Source of the DNA: Candidatus Kuenenia stuttgartensis
Lineage (GTDB): Bacteria; Gemmatimonadota; Gemmatimonadetes; Gemmatimonadales; Gemmatimonadaceae
Length of the DNA: 64,000 bases
NCBI GenBank assembly: GCA_943330235.2
Contig: CALQGY020000001.1
Location: 1-64,000 of the forward strand
Reading direction: 5' to 3'
This document shows positions 10,101-18,503 of the stretch, piece by piece (the stretch's first letter is position 1; each line of letters opens with the position of its first letter). The notes under the pieces are model-generated. The model was not told where the DNA came from and did not search any database. It was given only the letters and a program-made list of their open reading frames with translations. Position numbers and translations under genes: made by a program.

Positions 10101-13100
10101 GCTTGAACTTTGCCAGCGCCACGCGCACGAAATCATCGTCCGCCGACTGCGCGCTGGACACGACGGTCATGCGCATCGCGCGCATGCGCCGTTCATTCGG
10201 GCTGTTCAACTCTTCCAGCGGTGCGCGCCAATTCAACCGCACCTGCACCCAGCACACCGAGTCCGCCACCACCACGCCGCCCACGGTGGAGTCCACCTGC
10301 GCAAAGCACTTACCCACGCGCGTCCAGTTGCGCTTGTCACTCAGGTCTACCGCAAAGCGCCGGATCTGCTCGTTGTCGACGGCGCTGGACGGCAAATTCA
10401 GCTGGCCGTCCAGATCAATGTCTTCTTCGTCCAAGCGATTGTTGCGCGCCGAGCACACCGCGCGACTGTCGCCCAGCACCTGCACCACCGACACCGCCTG
10501 CGTACAGAGTGCGACCTTGTTGGCTGTGGTGATCTGCGGCGTGCCCTTGGTGCGATCCACCACCACGATGGTGTCGGCGACATCGCCCGCTAATCCCTTG
10601 TCGTTCTCGACCGCGTTGAAGGCGCGCGAGAAGGCATCGCGTTCCGAGTCGAAGCGGTCGTATCCCACGAGCCGTTTGCCGCGATACGTGGTATCGGTTG
10701 GCAGTCCAGCGCGCACCGGCGCGTTGACCGTCAGCGTTTCCGGCGCGAACGTGACGCTGTTTTCGCTGATCTCGCCGAAGTCCAGCACCAGCGTGGGATT
10801 GCGGCGCAGCTTCGTCGCTTCGGCCTGCACCAGCACGAAGAACTCGATGTTCTCAATGCGCGACAGGTCGGCGCCGCTGGGATTGAGTACCGTGCGCATG
10901 GAGCGCCATCGGCGGCCGGTGGGCGTGGTGCCCACCATCGAGTTGCTGCCGATCGTCCAGGCGAAGCGCCGCTGGCTGGTGCCCGGCGTGAAATCAAAAA
11001 TGCCGCCGGTGCGCAGCGGATAGAGCGTCATCCACAGCAGCTGCTCTGCGGACTGGATCCCACCACCCGTATCACGCACGGCCGGATCGATCTGATTAAT
11101 GCTGTACTGCACATAGTTGCCCGCGCCGTCCACGCCGTTGTTCTGGAAGGCCAGCGTGGACGCACGATTGAGATTGAGCGTCGGGCCCCCCACGAGCCCG
11201 GGGAGCACGCTGCCGAGCGCGGGCTTCGAGCTGTAGTACCACGAGGCCTCCGACAACGACACGCCAACACCCGCCTCGCCTTCAAACGATTCGATGTACG
11301 CCTGCCCCGCCGAATTGGGCTGCGGCTTGCTCATGGCGAATTCGCCTTGCACCGCCAGCCGCGACCGCGTGTTGCTCTGCGCGAACGGTAATTTGCGGAC
11401 GAGGCTACTCAGCGCGGTGGCATCCCACGCCATGTTGCCCGTGACGCCCGCCACCACCGAGCCATTCGGCTCGAAGCCCAACGGCGGGCGGTTGAGCCCC
11501 GAACGCTGCTGCTGCGAGATGGCGGTGAACGACAGCTGCCCGTTGTCCAGCGGGAACTGCGACGAGAACCCGAGAATGGTGATCGGTGCCGCCGCGAAGA
11601 GCGGATTCTCCTCGTAGCGCACCGTCACCTGCCGCGGCCGCGGGAACAACGTGTCGCCGCGCGTGAACGTGATGGTGCCCAGCTCGTACTCGATCTTGTA
11701 GTCCTTGTCGCGTTCCAGCACGCGCCCGTCAATGGCCACGCGCTCCGAGTTGGGGCGCAACTGCAGACTGTTCAACCGGATGCTGTACTGCGACACGCCG
11801 CCTTCCGACAGATAGCGCACCATCATGCGGTAGATCGCCTGCGGGCGCTGGGCCGAGTACAGATACTCGTTGGGGTAGCGGTAGAGCGTGTCGTTGGCCG
11901 GATTCGCCAGCGGCTGCGCCAATCCGCTGCGTGCAAACGGCTGCACCGACGGGAAGATCACGAAGTAATCGCGAATGAGCTTGTCGCGTCCGCCGCTGGC
12001 CGCCGAAAAGTTGTTGTCGTTGGGGCGTGGCCAGACGCGGTTCTCCACGTCAAACGCTGTGGGATTCGTGGCCTGCGCAAGACCGAACAGCTGGAGATAG
12101 GTCTCGCCGCGCGAGGTGTCGAACGGCTTTTCCTGATCGCCCGAAATACCGGTGACCAGCTTGAGCCCCACCGACTCACGCTGCAGGTCCTCGCCGCCCA
12201 GTCGATACACCGACTTGATCTCGCGCAGGAAATATTCGGGCAGCGATGGCTGGAGCTCGGGCTCCCACAACAGATTCGCGAACTGTGGCGCATCGGTGAA
12301 TTCCACATCGGGCGTGCCGCCGGTGCGCGGATTGCGACCGGGCACACCGTTGGTGCTCACCTCATACGCAACGGCCAGGCGCTCACTGTTGATGTTGAGC
12401 GGCCGCACCAACGCAATCCACAGCCCCGACGGATCGAGGTAGTAGTCCACGTTCTCGCGCAGCACTTCGTAGATCTGGCGCGCCGGATTGCGCGCCCCGC
12501 GCACGGAGAACTGCGGCCCGCGCGGATTCTGATTGGCCGCCCCGATCTGTTGCCGGTACACGTACAGCCGCGTAGGACGGATGGAGTCCGGCAGGGCGGC
12601 GGCCAGCTGCTGCATCTGCGAACGGTTGAGCAGATCGATATTGGGATACCCGCCCAGCCGTCGCGGATCGACGGTGAAAAAAAACCGTCGCGTTTCGATC
12701 TGGATGTCTTCGATGGGGCGATCGACTTGTTGCTGCGTGCGATCGCCGACGGTGAAGACGTTGTCCTTGGAGACGTTGCCCTTCTGCTGGGCCACGATGG
12801 ACGTGAAGCGCATGGGGCCAAGCTGGCCGCGCGCCTGAATGCCGTAATTGCCCGAGGGAATGCCCGAGGTCAGGAAGCGCGATGCGGGTGCCTGGAAGCT
12901 GACGTTGCCCACCTCCAGCCGCTGCAGGATCTCGTCGCTCTTCCCCTCGTAGTACACGGAGATGTTGTTCGACGCGTCGAACTCACGCTGGGAGTCGTAG
13001 TCCACGTTTACGTGCACGCGGTTGGCGATCACGCCGCCCGTGCGCAGGTTGAACTGGAAATCGAACGCGGGCGTGTAGGAGCCGCTGCAGTTGTTGCCGA

Positions 13101-13791
13101 GAATCGTGAGCTGGGCCGCGGTGCAGCGCTCGTTCCGCGCGCGCGACATCTTCGACTCGAGCCGCGCGTTGAGGTTGATCCCGAGGTCGGCCACGTTATT
13201 CAGGAATTCGGCCCCGGCGATCTGCGTCCGCGCGTCAGCCCCTTGCCGCAGCGCCGGCCCGGCCGGCGGCGTGACGGGGACCAGCGCGCCGGGGACCAGC
13301 GCGCCGGGGGCCGGCGCGCCCTCGGCCACCAGTCCCGTGGTCAGCCCCGCCTGCACCACCCGCGTCCACCGCGCGCGATTGAGACGCGCGCTGCGCGCCC
13401 GCGCCTCGGCCACCAACCGGTCGGCCACCCGCGCCGCGTCGGGACGGTACGGCAGTCCCGCGCGCAGCACGCCAAACCGCGGCAGCACGCGCAGCGCGAA
13501 GGTGTCCTCGGGGGCCCGCAGCCGTAGACCGGCAATGGGGAATGCGTCCGCGACCTGCGCCTGGACGGGGCGTGCGACCGCCGACAGCACAGCCACGCAG
13601 GCAAGCAGGGCGACTCGGCAGCCGAAGCGCCAGAGGGCGTGGATTCGGCCGTCGGACCGCTGGCGCATCGGACGGCGCACCGAACTCCGGTCGTGGGGTA
13701 CGAGCGGCGCACGCTGGTGCGCCACGGGATTCATGGACACGGGACCCAGACGGCGCGCCTCGCGGATGCCTACTTCCGCCCGATCACGCAC
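7183..13791 (-). CDS. sprA: SprA-like giant outer-membrane/cell-surface protein (T9SS/gliding SprA family)
   Basis: About 2200 aa; SprA-like segments (RRFAWTIGSNSMVGTTPTGRRWRSMRTVLNPSGADLSRIENIEFFVLV; NDTLELWVNDIRLSDVVDAAGFAGELGLSMNAGDLADFRVNVSRRDPNFRQLGEDPSF); signal-like N-terminus. True start may be the downstream MRQRSDGRIHALWRF. Confidence 0.8.
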   Translation of the reverse strand: MRDRAEVGIREARRLGPVSMNPVAHQRAPLVPHDRSSVRRPMRQRSDGRIHALWRFGCRVALLACVAVLSAVARPVQAQVADAFPIAGLRLRAPEDTFALRVLPRFGVLRAGLPYRPDAARVADRLVAEARARSARLNRARWTRVVQAGLTTGLVAEGAPAPGALVPGALVPVTPPAGPALRQGADARTQIAGAEFLNNVADLGINLNARLESKMSRARNERCTAAQLTILGNNCSGSYTPAFDFQFNLRTGGVIANRVHVNVDYDSQREFDASNNISVYYEGKSDEILQRLEVGNVSFQAPASRFLTSGIPSGNYGIQARGQLGPMRFTSIVAQQKGNVSKDNVFTVGDRTQQQVDRPIEDIQIETRRFFFTVDPRRLGGYPNIDLLNRSQMQQLAAALPDSIRPTRLYVYRQQIGAANQNPRGPQFSVRGARNPARQIYEVLRENVDYYLDPSGLWIALVRPLNINSERLAVAYEVSTNGVPGRNPRTGGTPDVEFTDAPQFANLLWEPELQPSLPEYFLREIKSVYRLGGEDLQRESVGLKLVTGISGDQEKPFDTSRGETYLQLFGLAQATNPTAFDVENRVWPRPNDNNFSAASGGRDKLIRDYFVIFPSVQPFARSGLAQPLANPANDTLYRYPNEYLYSAQRPQAIYRMMVRYLSEGGVSQYSIRLNSLQLRPNSERVAIDGRVLERDKDYKIEYELGTITFTRGDTLFPRPRQVTVRYEENPLFAAAPITILGFSSQFPLDNGQLSFTAISQQQRSGLNRPPLGFEPNGSVVAGVTGNMAWDATALSSLVRKLPFAQSNTRSRLAVQGEFAMSKPQPNSAGQAYIESFEGEAGVGVSLSEASWYYSSKPALGSVLPGLVGGPTLNLNRASTLAFQNNGVDGAGNYVQYSINQIDPAVRDTGGGIQSAEQLLWMTLYPLRTGGIFDFTPGTSQRRFAWTIGSNSMVGTTPTGRRWRSMRTVLNPSGADLSRIENIEFFVLVQAEATKLRRNPTLVLDFGEISENSVTFAPETLTVNAPVRAGLPTDTTYRGKRLVGYDRFDSERDAFSRAFNAVENDKGLAGDVADTIVVVDRTKGTPQITTANKVALCTQAVSVVQVLGDSRAVCSARNNRLDEEDIDLDGQLNLPSSAVDNEQIRRFAVDLSDKRNWTRVGKCFAQVDSTVGGVVVADSVCWVQVRLNWRAPLEELNSPNERRMRAMRMTVVSSAQSADDDFVRVALAKFKLVGAPWLKRADRPISGAAGDSAALAGGYVIASVVGTLDSSSVLPYSPPPGVVQAPENRLSGYENTRVQINERALRLQAGVAGQQFRTFDRAEAFFRFPEGTKSFMGYRTLRVWMRGRGNGWGPSGELNGYIKVGRDENNFYMYRTPVNSGPAQSAWDPEVRVDLTRFQILRAQLENNFLKGSTDSLACKGTDLELIKRSGLPRGVTVRRYAVCQDGYIVYSADPSVTPPNLAGVQELSVGLVRVDSVPRGGSGILANDTLELWVNDIRLSDVVDAAGFAGELGLSMNAGDLADFRVNVSRRDPNFRQLGEDPSFLTTSGVSLGTTLHLERMLPARLGLVMPFNIDYAGSGVQPLFINKSDVRASGIDGLRNPSDSRVNYSVALRRATPLTAGWYAPVLNGLSMSGAWSKGATQSAFQEGSTANYVMGATLDISDDRRENKLPRVVNAMFGMLPRFLRETEMIRNVRGQSYRWAPTQFRLTSSLARNTNSTTSFTKAASAESDTGQVITGLTHAWVNAARLEFRPTTSLSASMDARQVLDLRNYQGVAMTADSTDRRQAAAAERLRLLGASVGLEQDRNLTSGVLFQPNVSLWLQPRLDFRSTFRLSKDPNARALLREGDTTGAFRLPKRLGAAQSFTAGTQLQLGRLLMARTSDKSFLHRLGKMFAPADITWQRDLTSNYDNTVFAPGSGYQLGLGGVESFRGLPGGTLASTAGRVQNFSTIGALNLPLSLNLQSRFERGTTETWTRRALDGFQALITSERRTYPDISVRWSWRPARFTKIISMVSLNGRYVVNEQETQIPNESGGLADRSSTTARSRPISGSITWKFLGNLTTNGSLDRTHREDARPGSLTTGDTRRVSFDLSRNIKLPKKWNTRTGQMRTQLSYQSEESVASVGGASELPLAGSAFSSSVLTNNGRQAFNLNANTDVSELLTFSMTGSHIITFDRNYNRRMSNTVISVILQMRFFAGELR
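13276..13320. repeat. 15-bp tandem repeat x3 inside the SprA-like CDS (peptide PGALVPGALVP)
   Basis: ggggaccagcgcgcc x2 plus gggggccggcgcgcc. Confidence 0.85.
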
Positions 13792-13855
13792 GATTCATGA
13801 CCCCAACTGCACCCGCACCCTTGATAATGCAGGTAGTGATCACGGAATTTACGTC

Positions 13856-15601
13856 GTGAAGCTTGTCACCCGCTACGTCGTGCGCGAGCACGTCGGCCCT
13901 CTGCTGTTCGCGCTCAGCGCGTTGACGTCCCTGCTCATGTTGCAGTACGTCGCGCGCCAGCTGGCCAATCTGGCCGGCAAAGGGCTGCCGTGGAGCGCCA
14001 TCGCCAAATTTTTCGTCCTCTCGTTGCCGTTCACCATCGCCATGACGTTTCCCATGGCGGTGCTGGTGGCCACGCTTTTTGCGTTCGGGCGCATGGCGGC
14101 CGAAAACGAGATTACGGCCTTCAAAGCGAGTGGGGTCCGGGTCCGCGATCTCATGGCGCCCGTCTTGGTCTGCGCCTTCCTGCTGTCGCTGGGGATGGTG
14201 GCGTTCAACGACCAGGTGCTGCCGCGCGCCAACCATCAGCTGCGCATCCTCCAGCAGGACATCGCACGCACCAAGCCCACCCTGGCGCTGCGGGACCAAT
14301 CGCTCAACGCGATCACCGACCAGTTCTACATGCGGGTGGCGCGCAGCAACGCCGAAACCAACCAGATGTGGGACGTGGTCATTTACGACCTGTCCAAGGG
14401 CCCCGAGCGGAAAACCGTCTATGCCGACAGTGGCCTGTTCCTGCTGGCCCCCAACGGGAAGGACCTGCAGCTGCAGCTGTATACCGGCTACTCGCAGGAG
14501 TTCGTGAAGGGCGATCCGCGCCGGTTTCAGCGCACGTTCTTCCGCGAACAAACCGTGCAGGTACGCGGCATTACGCAGGGCTTTGAGGCCTCGCGGTCGG
14601 ACACCTACAAGGGCGACCGCGAGATGTCGATCTGCGAGATGCAACGCAAGTACGCGGTGTCGGCGGTAGAGTTCGCGCGCATCCGGCAGGAGTACATCCT
14701 GTACGCCAGCAAGCTCGTCGCACCGGGCACCAAAGCCATTCGCGTCCCGCGCGGCCGCCCCATGCAGGACGCGCTCGCGCAGTTCTACTGCGTCACCGTG
14801 CCGTCGCTCTGGACCGTGAAGACCGCGCGCGCCGCCGACGTGCAGCCGCCCGTCCCGCCCACCAAGGAACGACGTCCCCTCCAGCAACCAGTGCTGGAGC
14901 AGCCGCCGGTCAAGGCGCCGGTCCAGCCGCCGGTCCAGCCGCCGGTTCAGCCGACGCCGCAGCCGACCGTGACACCGACCGTCGTTCCGCAGCCGGCGGT
15001 ACCCGCGCCGCAACCGCCCGCCGACTCCGTGCGCGTCGTCAATGACTCGGGACGCGTCGTGGCGGATTCGACAGCCGCCGCCGTCGTCACGCCACCGGTC
15101 ACGCCCACCATCTCGGCCAGCGTGGACACCATGGAGATGTTCCGCGGCTCGATGCTCGCCGCACAGACCCAACTCGCCGACGCCCGCGAGTCGCTGGATA
15201 GCCTGTCCGTGGAAATCCAGAAGAAGTTCGCCCTCTCGTTCGCCTGTCTGGTCTTCGTGCTCTTCGGCCCCCCCATCGCGTTGCGCTTCCCGCGCGGCGG
15301 CGTGGGTGTCACCATCGGCGTCAGCATTGTCGTCTTCGGCCTGTATTACATCTGCCTCATGGGCGGCGAAGCGCTGGCCGACAAAGGCAAGCTCCCCGCT
15401 ATCGTGGCCATGTGGATCGCCAACGTGATTTTTGCCCTTGTCGGCATCCTGCTCGCGTGGCGGATCGAATCCACCACGGACGGATCGCGAGGTGGCGGGC
15501 TGCGTGAACGGTGGCAGGATCGTCAGGTGCGTCGTCAGCTGGCGCGCGAGCGGAAGGCGCGCCATGCCGCCGATCAGGGCCCCGCGTCGGTGTCCCCATG
15601 A
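13856..15601 (+). CDS. lptF: LptF/LptG-family permease (LptF-like) with Pro-rich periplasmic insertion
   Basis: GTG start gives VKLVTRYVVREHVGPLLFALSALTSLLMLQYVARQLANL...FPMAVLVATLFAFGRMAAENEITAFKASGVRVRDLMAP...LSFACLVFVLFGPPIALRFPRGGVGV; followed by an LptG paralog with ATGA overlap. Confidence 0.9.
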   Translation: MKLVTRYVVREHVGPLLFALSALTSLLMLQYVARQLANLAGKGLPWSAIAKFFVLSLPFTIAMTFPMAVLVATLFAFGRMAAENEITAFKASGVRVRDLMAPVLVCAFLLSLGMVAFNDQVLPRANHQLRILQQDIARTKPTLALRDQSLNAITDQFYMRVARSNAETNQMWDVVIYDLSKGPERKTVYADSGLFLLAPNGKDLQLQLYTGYSQEFVKGDPRRFQRTFFREQTVQVRGITQGFEASRSDTYKGDREMSICEMQRKYAVSAVEFARIRQEYILYASKLVAPGTKAIRVPRGRPMQDALAQFYCVTVPSLWTVKTARAADVQPPVPPTKERRPLQQPVLEQPPVKAPVQPPVQPPVQPTPQPTVTPTVVPQPAVPAPQPPADSVRVVNDSGRVVADSTAAAVVTPPVTPTISASVDTMEMFRGSMLAAQTQLADARESLDSLSVEIQKKFALSFACLVFVLFGPPIALRFPRGGVGVTIGVSIVVFGLYYICLMGGEALADKGKLPAIVAMWIANVIFALVGILLAWRIESTTDGSRGGGLRERWQDRQVRRQLARERKARHAADQGPASVSP

Positions 15602-16701
15602 GCCTCCCCGTCACGGGACGTCGGCGGCTCACCTCGGCGCTGGACCGCTATGTCGCGGCGGAATTCGCGCGCATCTTCTTCGTGACCATCGCCGGGTTTC
15701 CGGTGCTGGTGTTTGTCATCGATCTGGTAGACAATCTCCGCAAGTACACCGAACGAAAGCTCGCGGTGAAAGCGGTGCTGCTCAGCTACTGGTACTGGAT
15801 CCCGGACACGCTCTTCATGGTGCTGCCGGCGGCCGTGCTCTTCGCGACGGTCTTCTCCATCGGCACCTTCACGCGCTATTCCGAGATCACCGCCGCGAAG
15901 GCGTCGGGGATGAGCTTCTATCGGTTCGTCGCGCCCATCTTCCTGATGGCGACCTTTGCCACCGGTCTGGGGCTGCTCTTCAGCGAACTGGCCCCGCCGG
16001 CCAACAGCCAGCGATTGAAGTTGCTGGCGGGCAAGAGCGAGTTCCGCGAAACCGTGCGCTACAACTTCGCCTTCGCCAACGACCTCGGGCGCGTCTATCG
16101 CATCTACGCGCTGGACACCCAGAAGCAGCGGATCGACAAGGTGGAGATCGAGGAGCGCGGCTCGGCCAAACGGCCTGGGCTGCTCATTGCGGCCGACACG
16201 GGATTCTGGAAGCGCGGTCGCGGCTGGATGCTGCAGAAGGGCCAGCTGCACGTCCTGCCCAACCAATCCATCGACTTGGCCTTCGGTTTCGACTCCATCC
16301 TCGACCGTCGTCTCAAGGAGACGCCAGACGAGCTCCGCACCACGGAGCGCGAACCCAGCGAAATGACCTTCGCCGAGCTGACGCGGTTCATCCGAGCGCT
16401 GGAGCGCTCGGGGGCCGACGTGAACCTGCTCAAGGTCGAGCGGATGCTGAAGATTGCCATCCCTGTCACCTGCATCGTCATCGCCCTTTTCGGCGCGCCG
16501 CTGGCCACCAGTTCCCAACGAGGCGGGGCCGCCTTCGGTGTGGCCATCAGCTTGGCCACTACGGTATTGTTCCTCGTGCTTATTCAACTCACCAAAGCCA
16601 TCGGCGGCAAAGGGCTCATGGAGCCTGAACTCGCGGCCTGGATGCCCAACATGCTGGTTGGGCTCATTGCCGTGGTGCTGCTCTTTCGCGTCCGGACGTG
16701 A
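15598..16701 (+). CDS. lptG: LptG-family permease
   Basis: MSLPVTGRRRLTSALDRYVAAEFARIFFVTIAGFPVLVFVIDLVDNLRKYTERK...FATVFSIGTFTRYSEITAAKASGMSFYRFVAP; 4-nt overlap with upstream gene. Confidence 0.9.
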   Translation: MSLPVTGRRRLTSALDRYVAAEFARIFFVTIAGFPVLVFVIDLVDNLRKYTERKLAVKAVLLSYWYWIPDTLFMVLPAAVLFATVFSIGTFTRYSEITAAKASGMSFYRFVAPIFLMATFATGLGLLFSELAPPANSQRLKLLAGKSEFRETVRYNFAFANDLGRVYRIYALDTQKQRIDKVEIEERGSAKRPGLLIAADTGFWKRGRGWMLQKGQLHVLPNQSIDLAFGFDSILDRRLKETPDELRTTEREPSEMTFAELTRFIRALERSGADVNLLKVERMLKIAIPVTCIVIALFGAPLATSSQRGGAAFGVAISLATTVLFLVLIQLTKAIGGKGLMEPELAAWMPNMLVGLIAVVLLFRVRT

Positions 16702-17492
16702 CGCCGGTTCGCGTTGTGCACCGCACCATGCAGGCGCGCACCAGCGCGCTGTTGAGCGCCATGGGGCGCCGCGCGTATTTCGCGCGTGATATTGCCCGTG
16801 GGCTCCGCGAGCCGAGCACGTGGATTCCAGAGACCATCCGGCAGATGCGCACCATCGGTGTCGAGTCGGTGCCACTGGCGGTGATCGTTGCCGCGTTTCT
16901 GGGTGGTGTGACGGCATTTCAGACCCGCTATCAGCTCTTCCCCGGCGTGCAGCTCTCGGTCGTCGGGCTCATTGCACGCCAGAGCATCGTGCTCGAACTC
17001 GGCCCGCTGCTCACGGCGCTTGTACTGACGGGGCGCGTGGGCGCCCGCATGACGGCAGAAATCGGCACCATGCGCGTCACCGAGCAGATCGACGCCTTGG
17101 AGACGCTGTCGTTCGATCCCGTGGCCTATCTCGCGCTCCCGCGCGTCCTCGCGGGCATCGTAATGATCCCGGCGCTGGTCGTCGTCGCCAACGCGGCGGC
17201 CATCGTTAGCGCGTGGCTGACGCTCATTCTGGCCACTGATGTGCGCACGTCGGATTTCCTTGACGGCCTGCGCCTCGCCTTCACGGCGTTTCAAGTGGTG
17301 TACTCGCTCATCAAGGCCGTCTGCTTCGGCGCGGCCATTTCGTTTGTGTGCTCGTACGAGGGCTATGTCACCGAAGCCGGCGCCGAAGGCGTCGGACGCT
17401 CCACCGCCCTCGCCGTCGTCATCGCCTCGGTGTCCATTCTCGTGCTCGACGCCATCGTCGCTGCCGTGCTCGCTCCTTTCATTCAGGCCTGA
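16698..17492 (+). CDS. mlaE: MlaE-family ABC transporter permease
   Basis: TAFQTRYQLFPGVQLSVVGLIARQSIVLELGPLLTALVLTGRVGARMTAEIGTMRVTEQIDALETLSFDPVAYLALPRVLAGIVMIP; GTGA overlap with lptG. Confidence 0.92.
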   Translation: MTPVRVVHRTMQARTSALLSAMGRRAYFARDIARGLREPSTWIPETIRQMRTIGVESVPLAVIVAAFLGGVTAFQTRYQLFPGVQLSVVGLIARQSIVLELGPLLTALVLTGRVGARMTAEIGTMRVTEQIDALETLSFDPVAYLALPRVLAGIVMIPALVVVANAAAIVSAWLTLILATDVRTSDFLDGLRLAFTAFQVVYSLIKAVCFGAAISFVCSYEGYVTEAGAEGVGRSTALAVVIASVSILVLDAIVAAVLAPFIQA

Positions 17493-17540
17493 CGGCGCGG
17501 ACCGATCCGCCGCCGCTCCGCCCTGCACTCCCGCACACCT

Positions 17541-18425
17541 ATGAAACGTCGCCGCGACGAAGTCCTGGTTGGACTGCTCCTGCTCTTTGCCACCGTCACC
17601 GCCCTTGGCGGCACGATCTGGATCGCGCGCGGTGGCCTGACGCGCAATTACTCCATGTACGCGCGCTTCCCGTGGGGGGCCGGCCTGAAGAAGGGTCAGG
17701 CCGTACTCCTGGCCGGCGTGCAGATCGGCTTCGTGGACAATGTGTCGCTCGACCCGAACGGCACCATTCTCGTCTCCCTCAAGGTGCAGCAGGAGTACCG
17801 CGTACCCAAGGGATCCACGGCCACCGTCGAACCCAACGGCATCTTCGGCGATCAGCTTATCGCGTTGCACCCGATCATCGGATCGAAAGAGTACCTGCCG
17901 CAGGGCGATTCCATCCCGGTGGGCAAGAGCTCGCCCGGCACCGGCGAATTGCTCACTAAGGGTGACTCCATCGCCACCGATGTGCGGGCCATCACGAGCA
18001 AGGCGCGCAGCGAGTTCGTCGAAGGCGGCGGCATGCAGGACGTGCACAAGACCATCAACGACCTCACCAAGCTCGTCGCGCAACTCGGCACCATTGCCGC
18101 CGAACAGTCCAAGCAGCTCACCAAGACGCAGGAAACGTTGCGTCGCACCATCGCGTCCATCGATTCGGTGAAGGTCGATTCCACCATCGCGAACGTGCGC
18201 GCCACATCGGCCAGTCTGGAGCAGCTCTCGCGCGAACTGAAAGAGACGAACAAGCAGGTGCAGGGGCTGCTCACCAAGGTCAATTCTGGCCCCGGCACGG
18301 TGGGCAAGTTCATGAACGATCCGGCGGTCTACAACCGTCTCGATGCGCTGCTGCTGCGGGTGGATTCATTGACGGCGGAGTTCAAGTCCAACCCGCGCAA
18401 GTTTATCAATCTGAAGATTTTCTAG
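17541..18425 (+). CDS. mlaD: MlaD/MCE-family substrate-binding protein
   Basis: MKRRRDEVLVGLLLLFATVTALGGTIWIARGG...FPWGAGLKKGQAVLLAGVQIGFVDNVSLDPNGTILVSLKV...GSTATVEPNGIFGDQLIAL. Confidence 0.9.
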   Translation: MKRRRDEVLVGLLLLFATVTALGGTIWIARGGLTRNYSMYARFPWGAGLKKGQAVLLAGVQIGFVDNVSLDPNGTILVSLKVQQEYRVPKGSTATVEPNGIFGDQLIALHPIIGSKEYLPQGDSIPVGKSSPGTGELLTKGDSIATDVRAITSKARSEFVEGGGMQDVHKTINDLTKLVAQLGTIAAEQSKQLTKTQETLRRTIASIDSVKVDSTIANVRATSASLEQLSRELKETNKQVQGLLTKVNSGPGTVGKFMNDPAVYNRLDALLLRVDSLTAEFKSNPRKFINLKIF

Positions 18426-18440
18426 ACAGTCGTACCAAAC

Positions 18441-18486
18441 GACGAACGGCGCACGGCAGAAGAGTCTCTGCCGTGCGCCGTTTTCG
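18441..18486. terminator. Intrinsic terminator hairpin, convergent position (mlaD+ / TonB receptor-)
   Basis: 16-bp perfect stem AACGGCGCACGGCAGA / TCTGCCGTGCGCCGTT with 6-nt loop followed by TTCGTT. Confidence 0.85.
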
Positions 18487-18503
18487 TTATGCGGACCGTT
18501 CGA

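Noticed and set aside
13784-15565. 593-aa minus-strand ORF opposite lptF
   Set aside because: Biased His/Arg/Gly composition; lptF on the plus strand is clearly real.
15574-18083. Long minus-strand ORFs opposite lptG, mlaE and mlaD
   Set aside because: Antisense shadows in a GC-rich region; no conserved motifs.
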